Source: CAVRUD01 sp963849635 (lineage in GTDB: Bacteria; Chloroflexota; Chloroflexia; Thermomicrobiales; UBA6265). Taken from it: a stretch of 64,000 bases of DNA. Positions 44,646 through 53,845 of this stretch are shown piece by piece (position 1 is the first letter of the stretch; each line of letters opens with the position of its first letter). The notes below the pieces were generated by a model, which was not told the origin of the DNA, ran no database searches, and saw only the letters and a program-made list of their open reading frames with translations. The position numbers and the translations under genes are program-made. The stretch is from NCBI GenBank assembly GCA_963849635.1, contig CAWKIA010000032.1:124001-188000 (forward strand), given 5' to 3'.

Positions 44646-46232
44646 ATGGCCCCCAGATTTTCGACCATCCCTCCTGAACACCTCGACACTGTACGTCCAC
44701 AATCTAACCGCCCACGGCGGCGCCACGCCCTGACCGGCATCGCCCTCGCCGCCGCCTTCACCCTCACCGGCATCGCCACCCGCGGCGACGTGCGGCAGAT
44801 CTCTGCGGCGCAAAGCGCCGCCTCCTCCACCGGCCACGCCCAGGTCATCGCCCAGGCCATCTTCGACCTCTCCAACGGTCCTCTCACGTGGTCTGTGTCG
44901 ACAATCGAGGCCGAAGCGCAACAGTCCGATCTTGCCGCCAACGGTATCTCCGGGTTCGCGCTCGGCACCGACGGCGACGTCGTCATCCGCGCCGGCGCCA
45001 ATGCTCGGACGCAGCTGGCCGGGGGTGAAGCCCTGGCCGTGCGCCCGGGCGACAACCTGACCGTGCAGGCCGCGGGGGACGACCAGGGCAGCCTTTCGCT
45101 CCTCACCCTCTCGCCCGCTGAGCCAACCGGCCCGGGCAACGCGAGCCAGACTGGCGAGGTCTTCGCCTCCCCCGGCGGCAGTCGCGACATCGAACTCGTC
45201 GGCGACATCCTCGTCGAGAACGAAACGGTCGAGATTCCCGCCGCCGCCGCCCCGATCTTCGTGCTGGTGACCGAGGGTTCCCTCGCGATCGTCGGTGACG
45301 ATGACGAGACCTGGGTGGTGCAGGCGGGCGAGACGGCGCTGGTCCCCAGTGACCTGGTCGCCACCGGGGAGACCGAAGAGCCGACGCGCTTCGTCGCCGC
45401 CGTCATCGGCGCCGATCTCGGCGAGGAGCCCGATTCGGATCCGGACTCATCTCCCGCGACGCCCGACGCGAAGAACCCGATCCCGCGCCCCTCACCGAGC
45501 CCACGCCCTTCGCCACGTCCCTCCGCTTCCCCGAAGCCCTCTGCCTCGCCGTCACCTTCGCCATCCCCATCTCCGACCCCAGACGGCGAGGGCCCCGACG
45601 ATGACCCCGACAACGATGGCCTCGTCAACGAGCGCGAGGACGCACTCGGCACGGACCGGCACGACCCCGACACTGACTACGACCTCCTCACCGACGGGGA
45701 GGAGTACCACACATATCTTTCCAACCCCAAGAGCCGGGACACCGACGCCGATGGCCTGTACGACGGCGACGAGGTCATCCGGGTCGGCTCTGACCCGATA
45801 AAACACGACACCGACGGCGAAGGTCTCAATGACGGCAGGGAGGTGAATGAGTTGTTCACCAACGCCCTTGCCGCCGACACCGACGACGACGGCCTGAGTG
45901 ACTACGAGGAGGTCATGACCCTCCCGACCAATCCACGTCTCGCGGATACCGACGCCGACGGAATTGGGGATTGGGATGAGCTCAGGCTCACCCTCACCAA
46001 CCCGGTGGCCTACGACACCGACGGCGACAACTACGGCGACGGCGAAGAGATCAGCGTCTACAACACCGACCCCAAGAAGGCCGACACCGACGACGACGGT
46101 CTCAACGATGCCGAGGAACTTTTCCTCACAACCGATCCCCGCAACCCAGATTCCGACGGCGACGGTTACACCGATGGCGCCGAAATCTACGAGCACCGCA
46201 CCTGGCCCCTCGACCCGGAGAGCCATCCGTAA
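44646..46232 (+). CDS. Secreted protein with thrombospondin type 3-like calcium repeats, paralogue 1
   Basis: 528 residues. A signal peptide (RRRHALTGIALAAAFTLTGI) is followed by a beta-rich cupin-like half of about 230 residues (AQVIAQAIFDLSNGPLTWSV, FASPGGSRDIELVGDILVEN, APIFVLVTEGSLAIVGDDDE, WVVQAGETALVPSDLVATGE), a Ser/Pro linker (RPSPSPRPSPRPS), and about eight Asp-rich repeats such as DTDADGLYDGDEVIRVGSDP and DTDDDGLSDYEEVMTLPTNP. The D-x-D-x-D-G pattern is that of thrombospondin type 3 repeats, so calcium binding outside the cell is likely. It is a close paralogue of the gene at 46487. There is no cell-wall anchor; the end is a short Pro/Glu/Ser tail. Confidence 0.85.
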   Translation: MAPRFSTIPPEHLDTVRPQSNRPRRRHALTGIALAAAFTLTGIATRGDVRQISAAQSAASSTGHAQVIAQAIFDLSNGPLTWSVSTIEAEAQQSDLAANGISGFALGTDGDVVIRAGANARTQLAGGEALAVRPGDNLTVQAAGDDQGSLSLLTLSPAEPTGPGNASQTGEVFASPGGSRDIELVGDILVENETVEIPAAAAPIFVLVTEGSLAIVGDDDETWVVQAGETALVPSDLVATGETEEPTRFVAAVIGADLGEEPDSDPDSSPATPDAKNPIPRPSPSPRPSPRPSASPKPSASPSPSPSPSPTPDGEGPDDDPDNDGLVNEREDALGTDRHDPDTDYDLLTDGEEYHTYLSNPKSRDTDADGLYDGDEVIRVGSDPIKHDTDGEGLNDGREVNELFTNALAADTDDDGLSDYEEVMTLPTNPRLADTDADGIGDWDELRLTLTNPVAYDTDGDNYGDGEEISVYNTDPKKADTDDDGLNDAEELFLTTDPRNPDSDGDGYTDGAEIYEHRTWPLDPESHP

Positions 46233-46341
46233 CGGCACGCGGGGTAACCATGTCAATCGACGTGTCTCATCCCCGGCAGCGCCGTAATCCACGCCCAGAC
46301 CGTCGCCTGAGAGCTCCCTCACGACAGGATTCAGCATCAGC

Positions 46342-46373
46342 GGGACCGCGCCGCCCATCCGGCGGCCGGCCCC
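46342..46373 (+). terminator. GC-rich hairpin after TSP3-repeat gene 1
   Basis: GGACCGCGCCGCC pairs with GGCGGCCGGCCCC through GCCGCC/GGCGGC around CATCC. It lies 110 bp after the stop, in the same relative place as the two preceding hairpins. Confidence 0.5.
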
Positions 46374-46486
46374 GCTCCGGCATCGACTCGAACCACGAAA
46401 CACAACCTAGGACTGACACGACGGCCGCACATCGCGACATCGTCACTACGGCCAGGTCAACCCCGTCCGAAGGGACTCAACCCACC

Positions 46487-48100
46487 ATGGCACCCCAACT
46501 ATCGACCGTCTCTTCTGAACACGCTGATCCAACCCGCCAACGGCTGGGCCTCCCGAGACTGCGCCAAGCGCTGACTGTCGCCGCCCTCGCCGCAACAGTT
46601 GCCCTCGCAGGCATCGTCACCCGCGGCGACGCTCAGCAGATCACGGCGGCGCCGAATGCCGACCCGGCCACCGGTCACGCTCAGGTGATCGCCCAGGCGG
46701 TCCTCGACCTCCCGGAAGGCAATCTCGCCTGGTCGGTGACGACGATCGTGGCCGAGGAGCAACCGGCCGGCCTCCCCACCGACGGCGTGCCCGGCTTCGT
46801 CCTTGGGGCCGAGGGCGCGGCCGTGGTCCGCACCGCCGCCGGCTCCCGGACGATCCTGGCCAGCGGCGAAGCCCAGGCGGTGCGCCCGGATACTGACCTG
46901 ACCGTCCAGGCCGTGGGCAGCGACCCCGCGAGCTTGGCCCTCCTCACCCTCGGTCGCGCCGGGGGGGATGACCTGGGCGCGGCGATCGCCGCCAACGAGG
47001 CATTCCCCTCCCCCGGCGGCACCCGCTACATCGAGTTGATTGGCGACGTCCTCGCCGAGGGCGAGTCCGCCGCGCTCGCCGCCGGCACCGCGCCGACCCT
47101 GGTGCTGGTGACCGAAGGTTCGCTCGTACTTGCGGTCGCCGACGACGAGCCCCAGGCCGTCGCGGCGGGCGAGACCGCCCTGGTGTCCGGCGACCTCGTC
47201 GTGACCGACACGGCGGAGGACCCAGCACACTTCGTCGCGGCCGTGTTCGGCGCCGAAGTCGATGCGGAGTCGGCGGATGCGGGCGGCGCGACGCCAACCC
47301 CACGGCCGTCGTCCAGTCCACGCCCCTCGCCGAGCCCCCAGTCATCGCCACGCCCCTCCGCCTCCCCGACGCCCTCGGCCTCGCCATCACCTTCCCCTTC
47401 GTCGGACACGTCGAAAGATCCCTCTTCGTCCCCGTCCGCATCTCCGACGTCGGACGGCGAAGGACCCGATGACGACCCCGACGGCGACGGTCTCGTCAAT
47501 GAGCGCGAGGACGCCCTCCACACTGACCGGCACGACCCCGACACCGACTACGATCTTCTCACCGACGGGGACGAGTACCACACCTATCTCACCAACCCCA
47601 CCGTCCGCGATACCGAACAGGACGGCCTCTACGACGGCGACGAGGTCATCCGCGTCGGCACCAGCCCCATCACCAAGGACACCGACGCCGATGGACTCGA
47701 GGACGGGCCCGAGGCGAACGAGTTCCTCACCAATCCCCTGGACGACGACACCGACCACGACGACTACCACGACTACGACGAAGTCCTGGGCGGCACCAAC
47801 CCGCGAGTCGCCGACACCGATGGAGACGACATCGCCGACGGCCAGGAAGTCATCCAGTACTTCACGAACCCCCTGGTCTACGACACCGACGGTGACGGCT
47901 ACGGCGATGGTGACGAGGTCTACTACTACGACACCAACCCCAATGATCCCGACACAGACCACGATGGCCTCAATGAAGCCGAAGAACTCTTCCTCGGAAC
48001 GAAACCCAAGAATCCCGACACCGACGGCGACGGCTACAGCGATGGCGCCGAGATCTACACGCATCGCACCTGGCCCCTCGATCCCGAGAGCCACCCGTAA
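46487..48100 (+). CDS. Secreted protein with thrombospondin type 3-like calcium repeats, paralogue 2
   Basis: The ATG at 46487 (MAPQLSTVSSEHAD) was chosen over 46250 because it aligns with the start of the paralogue at 44646 and the leader DNA ends there. 537 residues in the same order: signal peptide (LRQALTVAALAATVALAGIV), cupin-like half (AQVIAQAVLDLPEGNLAWSV, FPSPGGTRYIELIGDVLAEG, PTLVLVTEGSLVLAVADDEP), Ser/Pro linker (SPRPSASPTPSASPSPSPSS) and Asp-rich repeats (DTEQDGLYDGDEVIRVGTSP, DTDGDGYGDGDEVYYYDTNP, DTDHDGLNEAEELFLGTKP). Ends WPLDPESHP like its partner. Probably a calcium-binding secreted protein. Confidence 0.85.
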   Translation: MAPQLSTVSSEHADPTRQRLGLPRLRQALTVAALAATVALAGIVTRGDAQQITAAPNADPATGHAQVIAQAVLDLPEGNLAWSVTTIVAEEQPAGLPTDGVPGFVLGAEGAAVVRTAAGSRTILASGEAQAVRPDTDLTVQAVGSDPASLALLTLGRAGGDDLGAAIAANEAFPSPGGTRYIELIGDVLAEGESAALAAGTAPTLVLVTEGSLVLAVADDEPQAVAAGETALVSGDLVVTDTAEDPAHFVAAVFGAEVDAESADAGGATPTPRPSSSPRPSPSPQSSPRPSASPTPSASPSPSPSSDTSKDPSSSPSASPTSDGEGPDDDPDGDGLVNEREDALHTDRHDPDTDYDLLTDGDEYHTYLTNPTVRDTEQDGLYDGDEVIRVGTSPITKDTDADGLEDGPEANEFLTNPLDDDTDHDDYHDYDEVLGGTNPRVADTDGDDIADGQEVIQYFTNPLVYDTDGDGYGDGDEVYYYDTNPNDPDTDHDGLNEAEELFLGTKPKNPDTDGDGYSDGAEIYTHRTWPLDPESHP

Positions 48101-48209
48101 CGGCACGCGGGACAACCGTGCCCCGCGACGAATCTCATCACCGACCTTAGATGTGGATCACGAATCCATCCCTCCGTTCCAGGAGGCAAGTAACTACCAG
48201 GAGCACCAA

Positions 48210-50982
48210 TTGAGCGTTCGTAGCTACCATCCACCCCCATCCAGATCCACCGGGGGGCCCGCTCGGGTCCTCGGCGTGGCGCTGGCCATCATCCTGTTGG
48301 CCACCCTGCTCGTCCCACTGGCCGGCTCCCCGACGGTTGCCGCCCAGGACGTGCCGGTCGCGACCGAGGAGGCCGACACCCCCATCCCCGACGGCGGCGG
48401 CGATGGCGGCGAGGTCATCCCCGAGGAGACCCCCGTCTCCGAAGAGACGCCCGCCGTCGAGGAGACGCCCATCGCCGAGCCGACCACGACCCCGGAAGAT
48501 CCCAAGACCAGCGGCATCGGCGTCACGATGTGGACGTGCGACGAGGACTACGGCGGCGACCTCCTGCAGCTTTACTCCAACTGTCAGCCCGCGTACGACG
48601 CCGCCCTCAATGTCTACTCCGCCGGGGCGTTGCTGGCCAGCGAGGAGGGCGACTACTTCGCCACCGGGCTGCCCGCCGGCGAGTACGCCATCACCGCATC
48701 GGTGCCGACCGGTTACGGCGAGCCGCTCGCCTTCTGCGGTGCCGGCCCATCCGGCGGCGCGCCGCCGGCACCGGGTCCGGTCGCCGTCAGCGACGGCTCC
48801 TACACCTTCGCGCTCAGCGCCAACGAGACCATCGCCTGCGACTGGTTCCACGTGCCGGCATACGGCACGCTCTACGTAACCAAGTGGTTCTGCCCGGCGG
48901 ACAGCGCCGTCGATTGGTACTCGCCCAGCGAGTCCGACCTCGACCGCTGTTCGAACCTCGAAGCGGGCGGGGTCGGCTTCGATCTCTTCAGCCACGCCAG
49001 CGGCGAGACCGTGACGAAGTACACCGACCCCAATCCCAGCGGCCCCACCAGCCAAACGCCCCATGGCACCGCCACCTGGGAGCAGGTGCCAGCAGGCAGC
49101 GCGACCGTGACCGAGCACGCCCGGGCCGGCTATGGCCGACCGTACGTCTTGTGCGGCGCGAGCAGCCAGCCCGTTCCGGTCGACGGCTCCAGCATTAGCC
49201 TCGACATCCCGGCCGGCGGGACTGTCCAGTGCGACTGGTACAACATCCCCGAGGCCGACAGCTCGGTCATCATCTACAAGTACTTCTGCCCAGAGGAGGT
49301 TGCCGGCGGGCCGATTCCCGCCGACCCAGGCGATCTAACCAAGAAGTGCGAGCCCTACAAGGGCGACGAGGTGACCTTCGACCTCTACCACGCCGGTACG
49401 GGCAAAACTGAAACCAGGTCGCCCAACGAGATCAAGACCGGTGCCGCAATCTGGAGCCCGTTGCCTTCCGGCGATCTGACCATCACCGAGCACGAGTTGG
49501 AGGGCTACGGCTCGCCGATCGTGTACTGCGGTCCGGGGCGGCCGGAAGACGTACCTGACTACGCGCGGTATGACGCTCGAGGACATGTCGGTCGCCGTGC
49601 GGCTGGGGTCTGGCGTGACGATGTACTGCGCCTGGTTCAACATCCCGGACGATGGCACCGACGTCTACATCCAGAAGTGGTTCTGCCCAGAGGCCGACGA
49701 GGTCGACTACTACGCCGAAGACCTCGACTTCTTCATGGCGACCCCCAACCCTTGCGAGCTCTACGAGGACGACGGGGTCACGTTCGACCTCTACAGCCAC
49801 GTCAGTGACACGACCGAGACCAGGACCACCGGTGCCACCGGTATCCCCGGCGCTGTCTGGAAGAACGTTCCCGACGGAGAGGTGACGGTCACCGAAGGCG
49901 GCTGGGAAGGCTACGGCACGCCGGTCGTCTTCTGTGGCTCCGCCCTCGGCAGCGGCTATGACCCCTTCCCGGTCGAGGTCGCCGGGCGCAACGCCGACTT
50001 CGCGATCCCGTCCGACCTGGGCGAGGGGTACGAGGTCGTCTGCAACTGGTTCAACATCCCGGTTGCCGACGGCTCGGTCACGGTCGTCAAGTACGACTGC
50101 CCCGCCGGGACCGACTACGACCTGGGCGGGTTCGATTGGTACGACGAGCGCTGCAACGAGCCGGCCGCGGGCGTCTCCTTCAAGCTCGACGGCGACCGCA
50201 CCGGCAACCCCGGCTCCAAGGCGACCGGCGCCGACGGCGCGGTCATCTGGGACGACCGCGAGCCCGACCGCTACTTCCTCACCGAGGAGGTTCCGGACGG
50301 CTACGGCACACCGGTGGTCTTCTGCGACACCTACGTACCGCCCGCGACGCAGGCTCCGGTCTTCGACCCCGTCTCGGTCTCCGGCGACGCCCGGATCGAG
50401 TTCGGCCTCAGCGAGGGCCAGGCCATCCTCTGCGTCTGGTTCAACATCCCGGTCAACGACTACGACGACCCGGGCACGGTCACGGTGATCAAGTACTGGT
50501 GCGACGGCCAGATCGTCTCCGAGACGACGTGCGCCCGCTACGGCGGTGGCCAGCTGTTCCGGCTGCGGCCGCTCGGCGGTGGCGAGGCGATCGCCCTGAC
50601 TACCGGCGGTAACGGCGCGAAGACCGTCGCGGTCCCGGCCGGCGCCTGGAAGCTCGAAGAGGTCGGCGCCGAGTGGTGCCGAGTCAAGAGTAACCACACC
50701 GACCAGGATGGCTCCCTCGTCGTCGCGGAAGGCCGCGAGACCGTCGTCACCGTCTACAACTGCGGGGACAAGCCGAACCCGGAACCAATAACCAAACTCC
50801 CCAACACCGGCAGCGGAAACACGGCCGCGGACCTGGCAAGCGCCGGCTCGACTGATGCAGCAAGAGTCGTTGGACTCTTGCTCGCCACCGCGTCGGCTCT
50901 TGCCCTGGCGGCTCGGATGCCCCGCCGATCCCGCCGGAGAGACCCCTCTCCACCTAGCCCCAAACCCGAACACAGACACTAA
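48210..50982 (+). CDS. SpaA-like modular surface protein 3 with LPNTG sortase signal, one frameshift
   Basis: A TTG at 48210 behind AGGAG (48199-48203) matches the leader arrangement of surface proteins 1 and 2; LSVRSYHPPPSRSTGG then a signal peptide (VLGVALAIILLATLLVPLAG). A Pro/Glu region follows, then five modules ending in IACDWFHVP, VQCDWYNIP, YCAWFNIP, VVCNWFNIP and ILCVWFNIP, then a partial module with VVTVYNCG. A frame break lies near 49560. The C-terminus is TKLPNTG (LPNTG at 50797-50811), a hydrophobic stretch (VVGLLLATASALALAARM) and a basic tail (RRSRRRD): a sortase cell-wall sorting signal. The product should be an anchored adhesin-like protein. No sortase gene is in the window. 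Confidence 0.85.
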
Positions 50983-51090
50983 TACGACCTCCTGCCTGCC
51001 CAGTTTCGCCCCGCGCGACGTTCGCGCCACTCTCGAACGCCATACGCTCTGACCTCCCACGACTGTCACTCGTACGATCTCTCCTCACAG

Positions 51091-51126
51091 GACCGCTCCG
51101 CCCGCGAGATCGCGGGCGGAGCGGTC
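51091..51126. terminator. Bidirectional perfect 17-bp hairpin between convergent genes
   Basis: GACCGCTCCGCCCGCGA and its exact complement flank a 2-nt GA loop. It sits between the stop of surface protein 3 (50982) and the stop of the minus-strand gene at 51182. ATGTGTTTCT follows on the plus strand. Confidence 0.75.
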
Positions 51127-51181
51127 ATGTGTTTCTAAAGATTTCGGTGGGCTAGCCTTGAAACGAGGCCCGCAGGTTCGC

Positions 51182-52825
51182 CTAACTGGGTCGGAAGAAG
51201 GAGAAGCAGGCGAGGTACTCACCGTCAGCGAGGAGATAGCCAGGGTTCTGGATCGGGACCACGCCGCTCCCCGAAGGGTTGCCGCAGTAGGTCGCGAACA
51301 GGATCCAGCCGTCACCTTCATGGCCACCGACGAAGAGGGAGATGCTTCCCGCCCGCACGGGGTCGAAGGTGGCGCGCATGTCCGCCAGGCCGCCGCCCAT
51401 CGGGGCCGTCGTCGCGATCGACTCACCCGCCGAGGTGCCGAGCCAGACCTGGCGCGCCGGGAGCTGAGTGGCGCAGGCCGCCCGCAGGTCCTGGAAGCTC
51501 AGGCCGGGCTGGACATTCTCGCAACCGACCTCGAAGAGATCGACCACGCCGCTGCCTGCGGTGTCGTTCGGGTTCGGGTTGGCGTCCGGGGCGGGGATGC
51601 CGCCGTCGCCGTAGGAGATGATCTTGTAGAAGACGAAGCAGGTCGCTCCGCCCGCGTTCGGCAGTTGCACGGCCGAGTTCTGCGGCTGGATGAACTCACC
51701 CGTGGCGATATCGCCGCAGAACATCGTCCGGAACTGGAAATTGTCCGGATCCGCACCGTAGATCGAGGCAAAAGCCCCAGCCGGCAGGCCGGTGAACTGA
51801 GCAAGCATCCGCGGATCGCCATCCAGCGCGAAGGTATCGGTGCTGACCTCGCCGGCGTCGGTCGAAACGACGACCGTGTGGCTGGTCAGGGGAAGGTTGC
51901 ACTGCTCCTGGTGGGCGGCGAGCCCACCCTGGACATCGTTGAGGCAGCCGGCTTCGAAGATGTCGAGGCCAACGGTGCCGTCACCGCTGTCAACATACTC
52001 GGGACCGCCGCCAAGCACGATCTCCGGCCCGATCGCGGCCACATATACCATCGTCTCGTCCTCGAGGCCGATCAACTCCAGGCTGCCGCCAGCGTCAAGC
52101 GTCGCCGCGTCGCCCGCGATGATCTCGATGCCGGCGGCATCGACCGAGCCATTCAGGACGACGACCGCGACCGGACCGGCCGCAATCGCGATCTCGACGT
52201 CGTCTCCCTCTTCCATCTCGGCGTAGGAGAGTTCGACATCGCGCAGGCCGCCCGGCGCGGCAAAGACTTCAGAGACCGCCAGCAGGTCGCCACCGGCGGT
52301 GAATTCCGCCTCGGCCGGATCGACCAGGCCGATCCGTACATAGGAAGACGGTCCTTCACCAAAGCCGATGTGGCGCTGCTGTGCCCCCTCGGGGATGAAC
52401 GCGGCCTCGCCCGGGCCGACCTGGGAGACAGCGCCGGCGTTGGCATCCTCGATCACGATCGGCCCTTGCTCCGTGATCGCGAAGCCCAGGGCCCGCTCGA
52501 GCACCAGCGCCTCGGTGCCGTTCAGGGCGCTATCACGGATCACGCGCCAGACCAGTTGCTGCGACGGCATCGCCGCCAGGCCCTGGGCGACGACCGCGAC
52601 GCCTTTCCCCTGCGGGGCATCGGCCGCAGCGACGGATCGCACGACCAGAGCCCCCAATAGGGCCGTCATGACGGATAGGCCAAGCACGAGGCGGCCGAAC
52701 CCGGTGAGCGGCCCTCGCTCACGGCGACGGCGGCGCGGAGGATCCAGCGCTCCCCGCGGAGCGAACGAGGCGCGCAAGCGAGCGGAACAATCGACAAGCG
52801 TTCGGGACATGGATAGCGGAGTCAC
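51182..52825 (-). CDS. Secreted protein with cupin-like domain related to the TSP3-repeat proteins
   Basis: 547 residues; starts at 52825 or an inner ATG at 52810, neither with a strong ribosome binding site. A basic N-terminus (PRRRRRERGPLTG) precedes a membrane or signal segment (LVLGLSVMTALLGALVVRSV). Residues about 75-260 align with the cupin-like halves of the proteins at 44646 and 46487 (FAAPGGLRDVELSYAEMEEG against FASPGGSRDIELVGDILVEN; AGPVAVVVLNGSVDAAGIEI). The C-terminal half has Cys-containing modules instead of calcium repeats (IFEAGCLNDVQGGLAAHQEQ and LFEVGCENVQPGLSFQDLRA). This shows that the N-terminal module has been combined with different C-termini. It is convergent with the surface island. 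Confidence 0.75.
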   Translation of the reverse strand: MTPLSMSRTLVDCSARLRASFAPRGALDPPRRRRRERGPLTGFGRLVLGLSVMTALLGALVVRSVAAADAPQGKGVAVVAQGLAAMPSQQLVWRVIRDSALNGTEALVLERALGFAITEQGPIVIEDANAGAVSQVGPGEAAFIPEGAQQRHIGFGEGPSSYVRIGLVDPAEAEFTAGGDLLAVSEVFAAPGGLRDVELSYAEMEEGDDVEIAIAAGPVAVVVLNGSVDAAGIEIIAGDAATLDAGGSLELIGLEDETMVYVAAIGPEIVLGGGPEYVDSGDGTVGLDIFEAGCLNDVQGGLAAHQEQCNLPLTSHTVVVSTDAGEVSTDTFALDGDPRMLAQFTGLPAGAFASIYGADPDNFQFRTMFCGDIATGEFIQPQNSAVQLPNAGGATCFVFYKIISYGDGGIPAPDANPNPNDTAGSGVVDLFEVGCENVQPGLSFQDLRAACATQLPARQVWLGTSAGESIATTAPMGGGLADMRATFDPVRAGSISLFVGGHEGDGWILFATYCGNPSGSGVVPIQNPGYLLADGEYLACFSFFRPS

Positions 52826-53117
52826 GGATCAGCCCTTTCCATACGACATCGGTTGAGTGAGGATGCGAAGTTCGTCCTGCACCGATCGTCGCGGAGAGCG
52901 CTACGTTGCGGTTCCGTGAATCTGCGTAAATCCGGACGGCTATCCGTCTACGTGGACTATGTAGATCCCCGAGTCGCACACCATAGCCGGTACCACCTGG
53001 CTACCAAGACCACATCGCTGGCCCGCGTATCGCGGTACCATCTCCGCGTCCGGTGGGCCGCGAGCATCAGGGAGGCGGATTCCCGGTGGCAGTCAACGCA
53101 TTCGGGAAAGCCGATCG

Positions 53118-53702
53118 GTGATGGCCGACGGTTGGGCAATGGCGGACAATGCCCGGGTCAACTCGGCCGCGCCGGTCGGCGCGGTCACGATCAGTCCTGC
53201 CCGCTTCCGCGACCTCCGGGCCGTGGCCCGGGTCCAATCCCACTCATTCCGTCCCCGGCTGGCCTACGGGCTGGGCACGCTCCTGCTCCTCTGGGCCTTG
53301 CCCCACGTTCGCTTCCTCGTGGCCAGAGCATCGCTGACCTCGGCGGCGTCCACCCTGCCCCCACCGCCCCCGTCCGTCGTCGGCTGCATCATCGGCGACC
53401 GAACCCGGCGGGAAGTCCGCGTGATCAACCTGGCGGTCGATCCGGCCGCCCGGCGGCGGGGCGTCGGCCGCAGCCTGCTGGCCGCCCTGGAAGACGTCTT
53501 CCCCGAAGGCGATCTCGTCCTCATGGTCGAAGAAGCCAACACCGCCGCCCGCGCCCTCTACGTCCAGGCCGGCTACCGCCAGGTCGGCGTCGCCCACAAC
53601 TACTACGGCCGCGGCCGCAGCGGCCTCTGGATGCAAAAGAGACGGGCAGGCGGGCAGGCGGGCAGGCGGGAAGAGGGACCGGGGCGGGTTTTCCGGGTAT
53701 AG
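53118..53702 (+). CDS. GNAT family N-acetyltransferase
   Basis: Starts at a GTG at 53118 or the ATG at 53121 (GGGAAAG upstream). About 194 residues with the GNAT acetyl-CoA site: VINLAVDPAARRRGVGRSLL (R/Q-x-x-G-x-G/A) and VEEANTAARALYVQAGYRQV with the conserved Asn and Tyr. The N-terminal part (VTISPARFRDLRAVARVQ) is typical too. The last 30 residues (KRRAGGQAGRREEGPG) come from a purine-rich repeat, so the natural C-terminus may be shorter. The acceptor is unknown. Confidence 0.83.
   Translation: MMADGWAMADNARVNSAAPVGAVTISPARFRDLRAVARVQSHSFRPRLAYGLGTLLLLWALPHVRFLVARASLTSAASTLPPPPPSVVGCIIGDRTRREVRVINLAVDPAARRRGVGRSLLAALEDVFPEGDLVLMVEEANTAARALYVQAGYRQVGVAHNYYGRGRSGLWMQKRRAGGQAGRREEGPGRVFRV
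53641..53682. repeat. GGCGGGCA minisatellite at the end of the GNAT gene
   Basis: GGGCAGGC-type octamers repeat at least four times and read into the C-terminal codons of the GNAT frame. They belong to the same purine-rich family as the tract at 35622. Confidence 0.65.
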
Positions 53703-53845
53703 CTGTCTCATTCTGTCTATTGGCCGTATAGTCGTTCAGTGATACGTGACGACAATGAACGCTTCGCAGCGCGGAGCGAATACCGAACAGCATCACTCGC
53801 GGCAGCGGTGACGGGGAAGATCGACGTGCGCGGGGAGGATGCCGG

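Noticed and set aside
45480..45590. Tandem CCGTCACCTTCG-like repeats in the TSP3-repeat genes
   Set aside because: They encode the Ser/Pro linker of the protein (SPRPSPSP) and are explained by it.
49483..51069. 528-residue minus-strand open frame
   Set aside because: It is antisense to surface protein 3, which has a sorting signal and repeated modules. The frame is a composition artefact.
51158..52660. 500-residue plus-strand open frame
   Set aside because: It lies opposite the secreted cupin-like gene at 51182, which has a signal segment and homologous modules; the plus-strand product has none.
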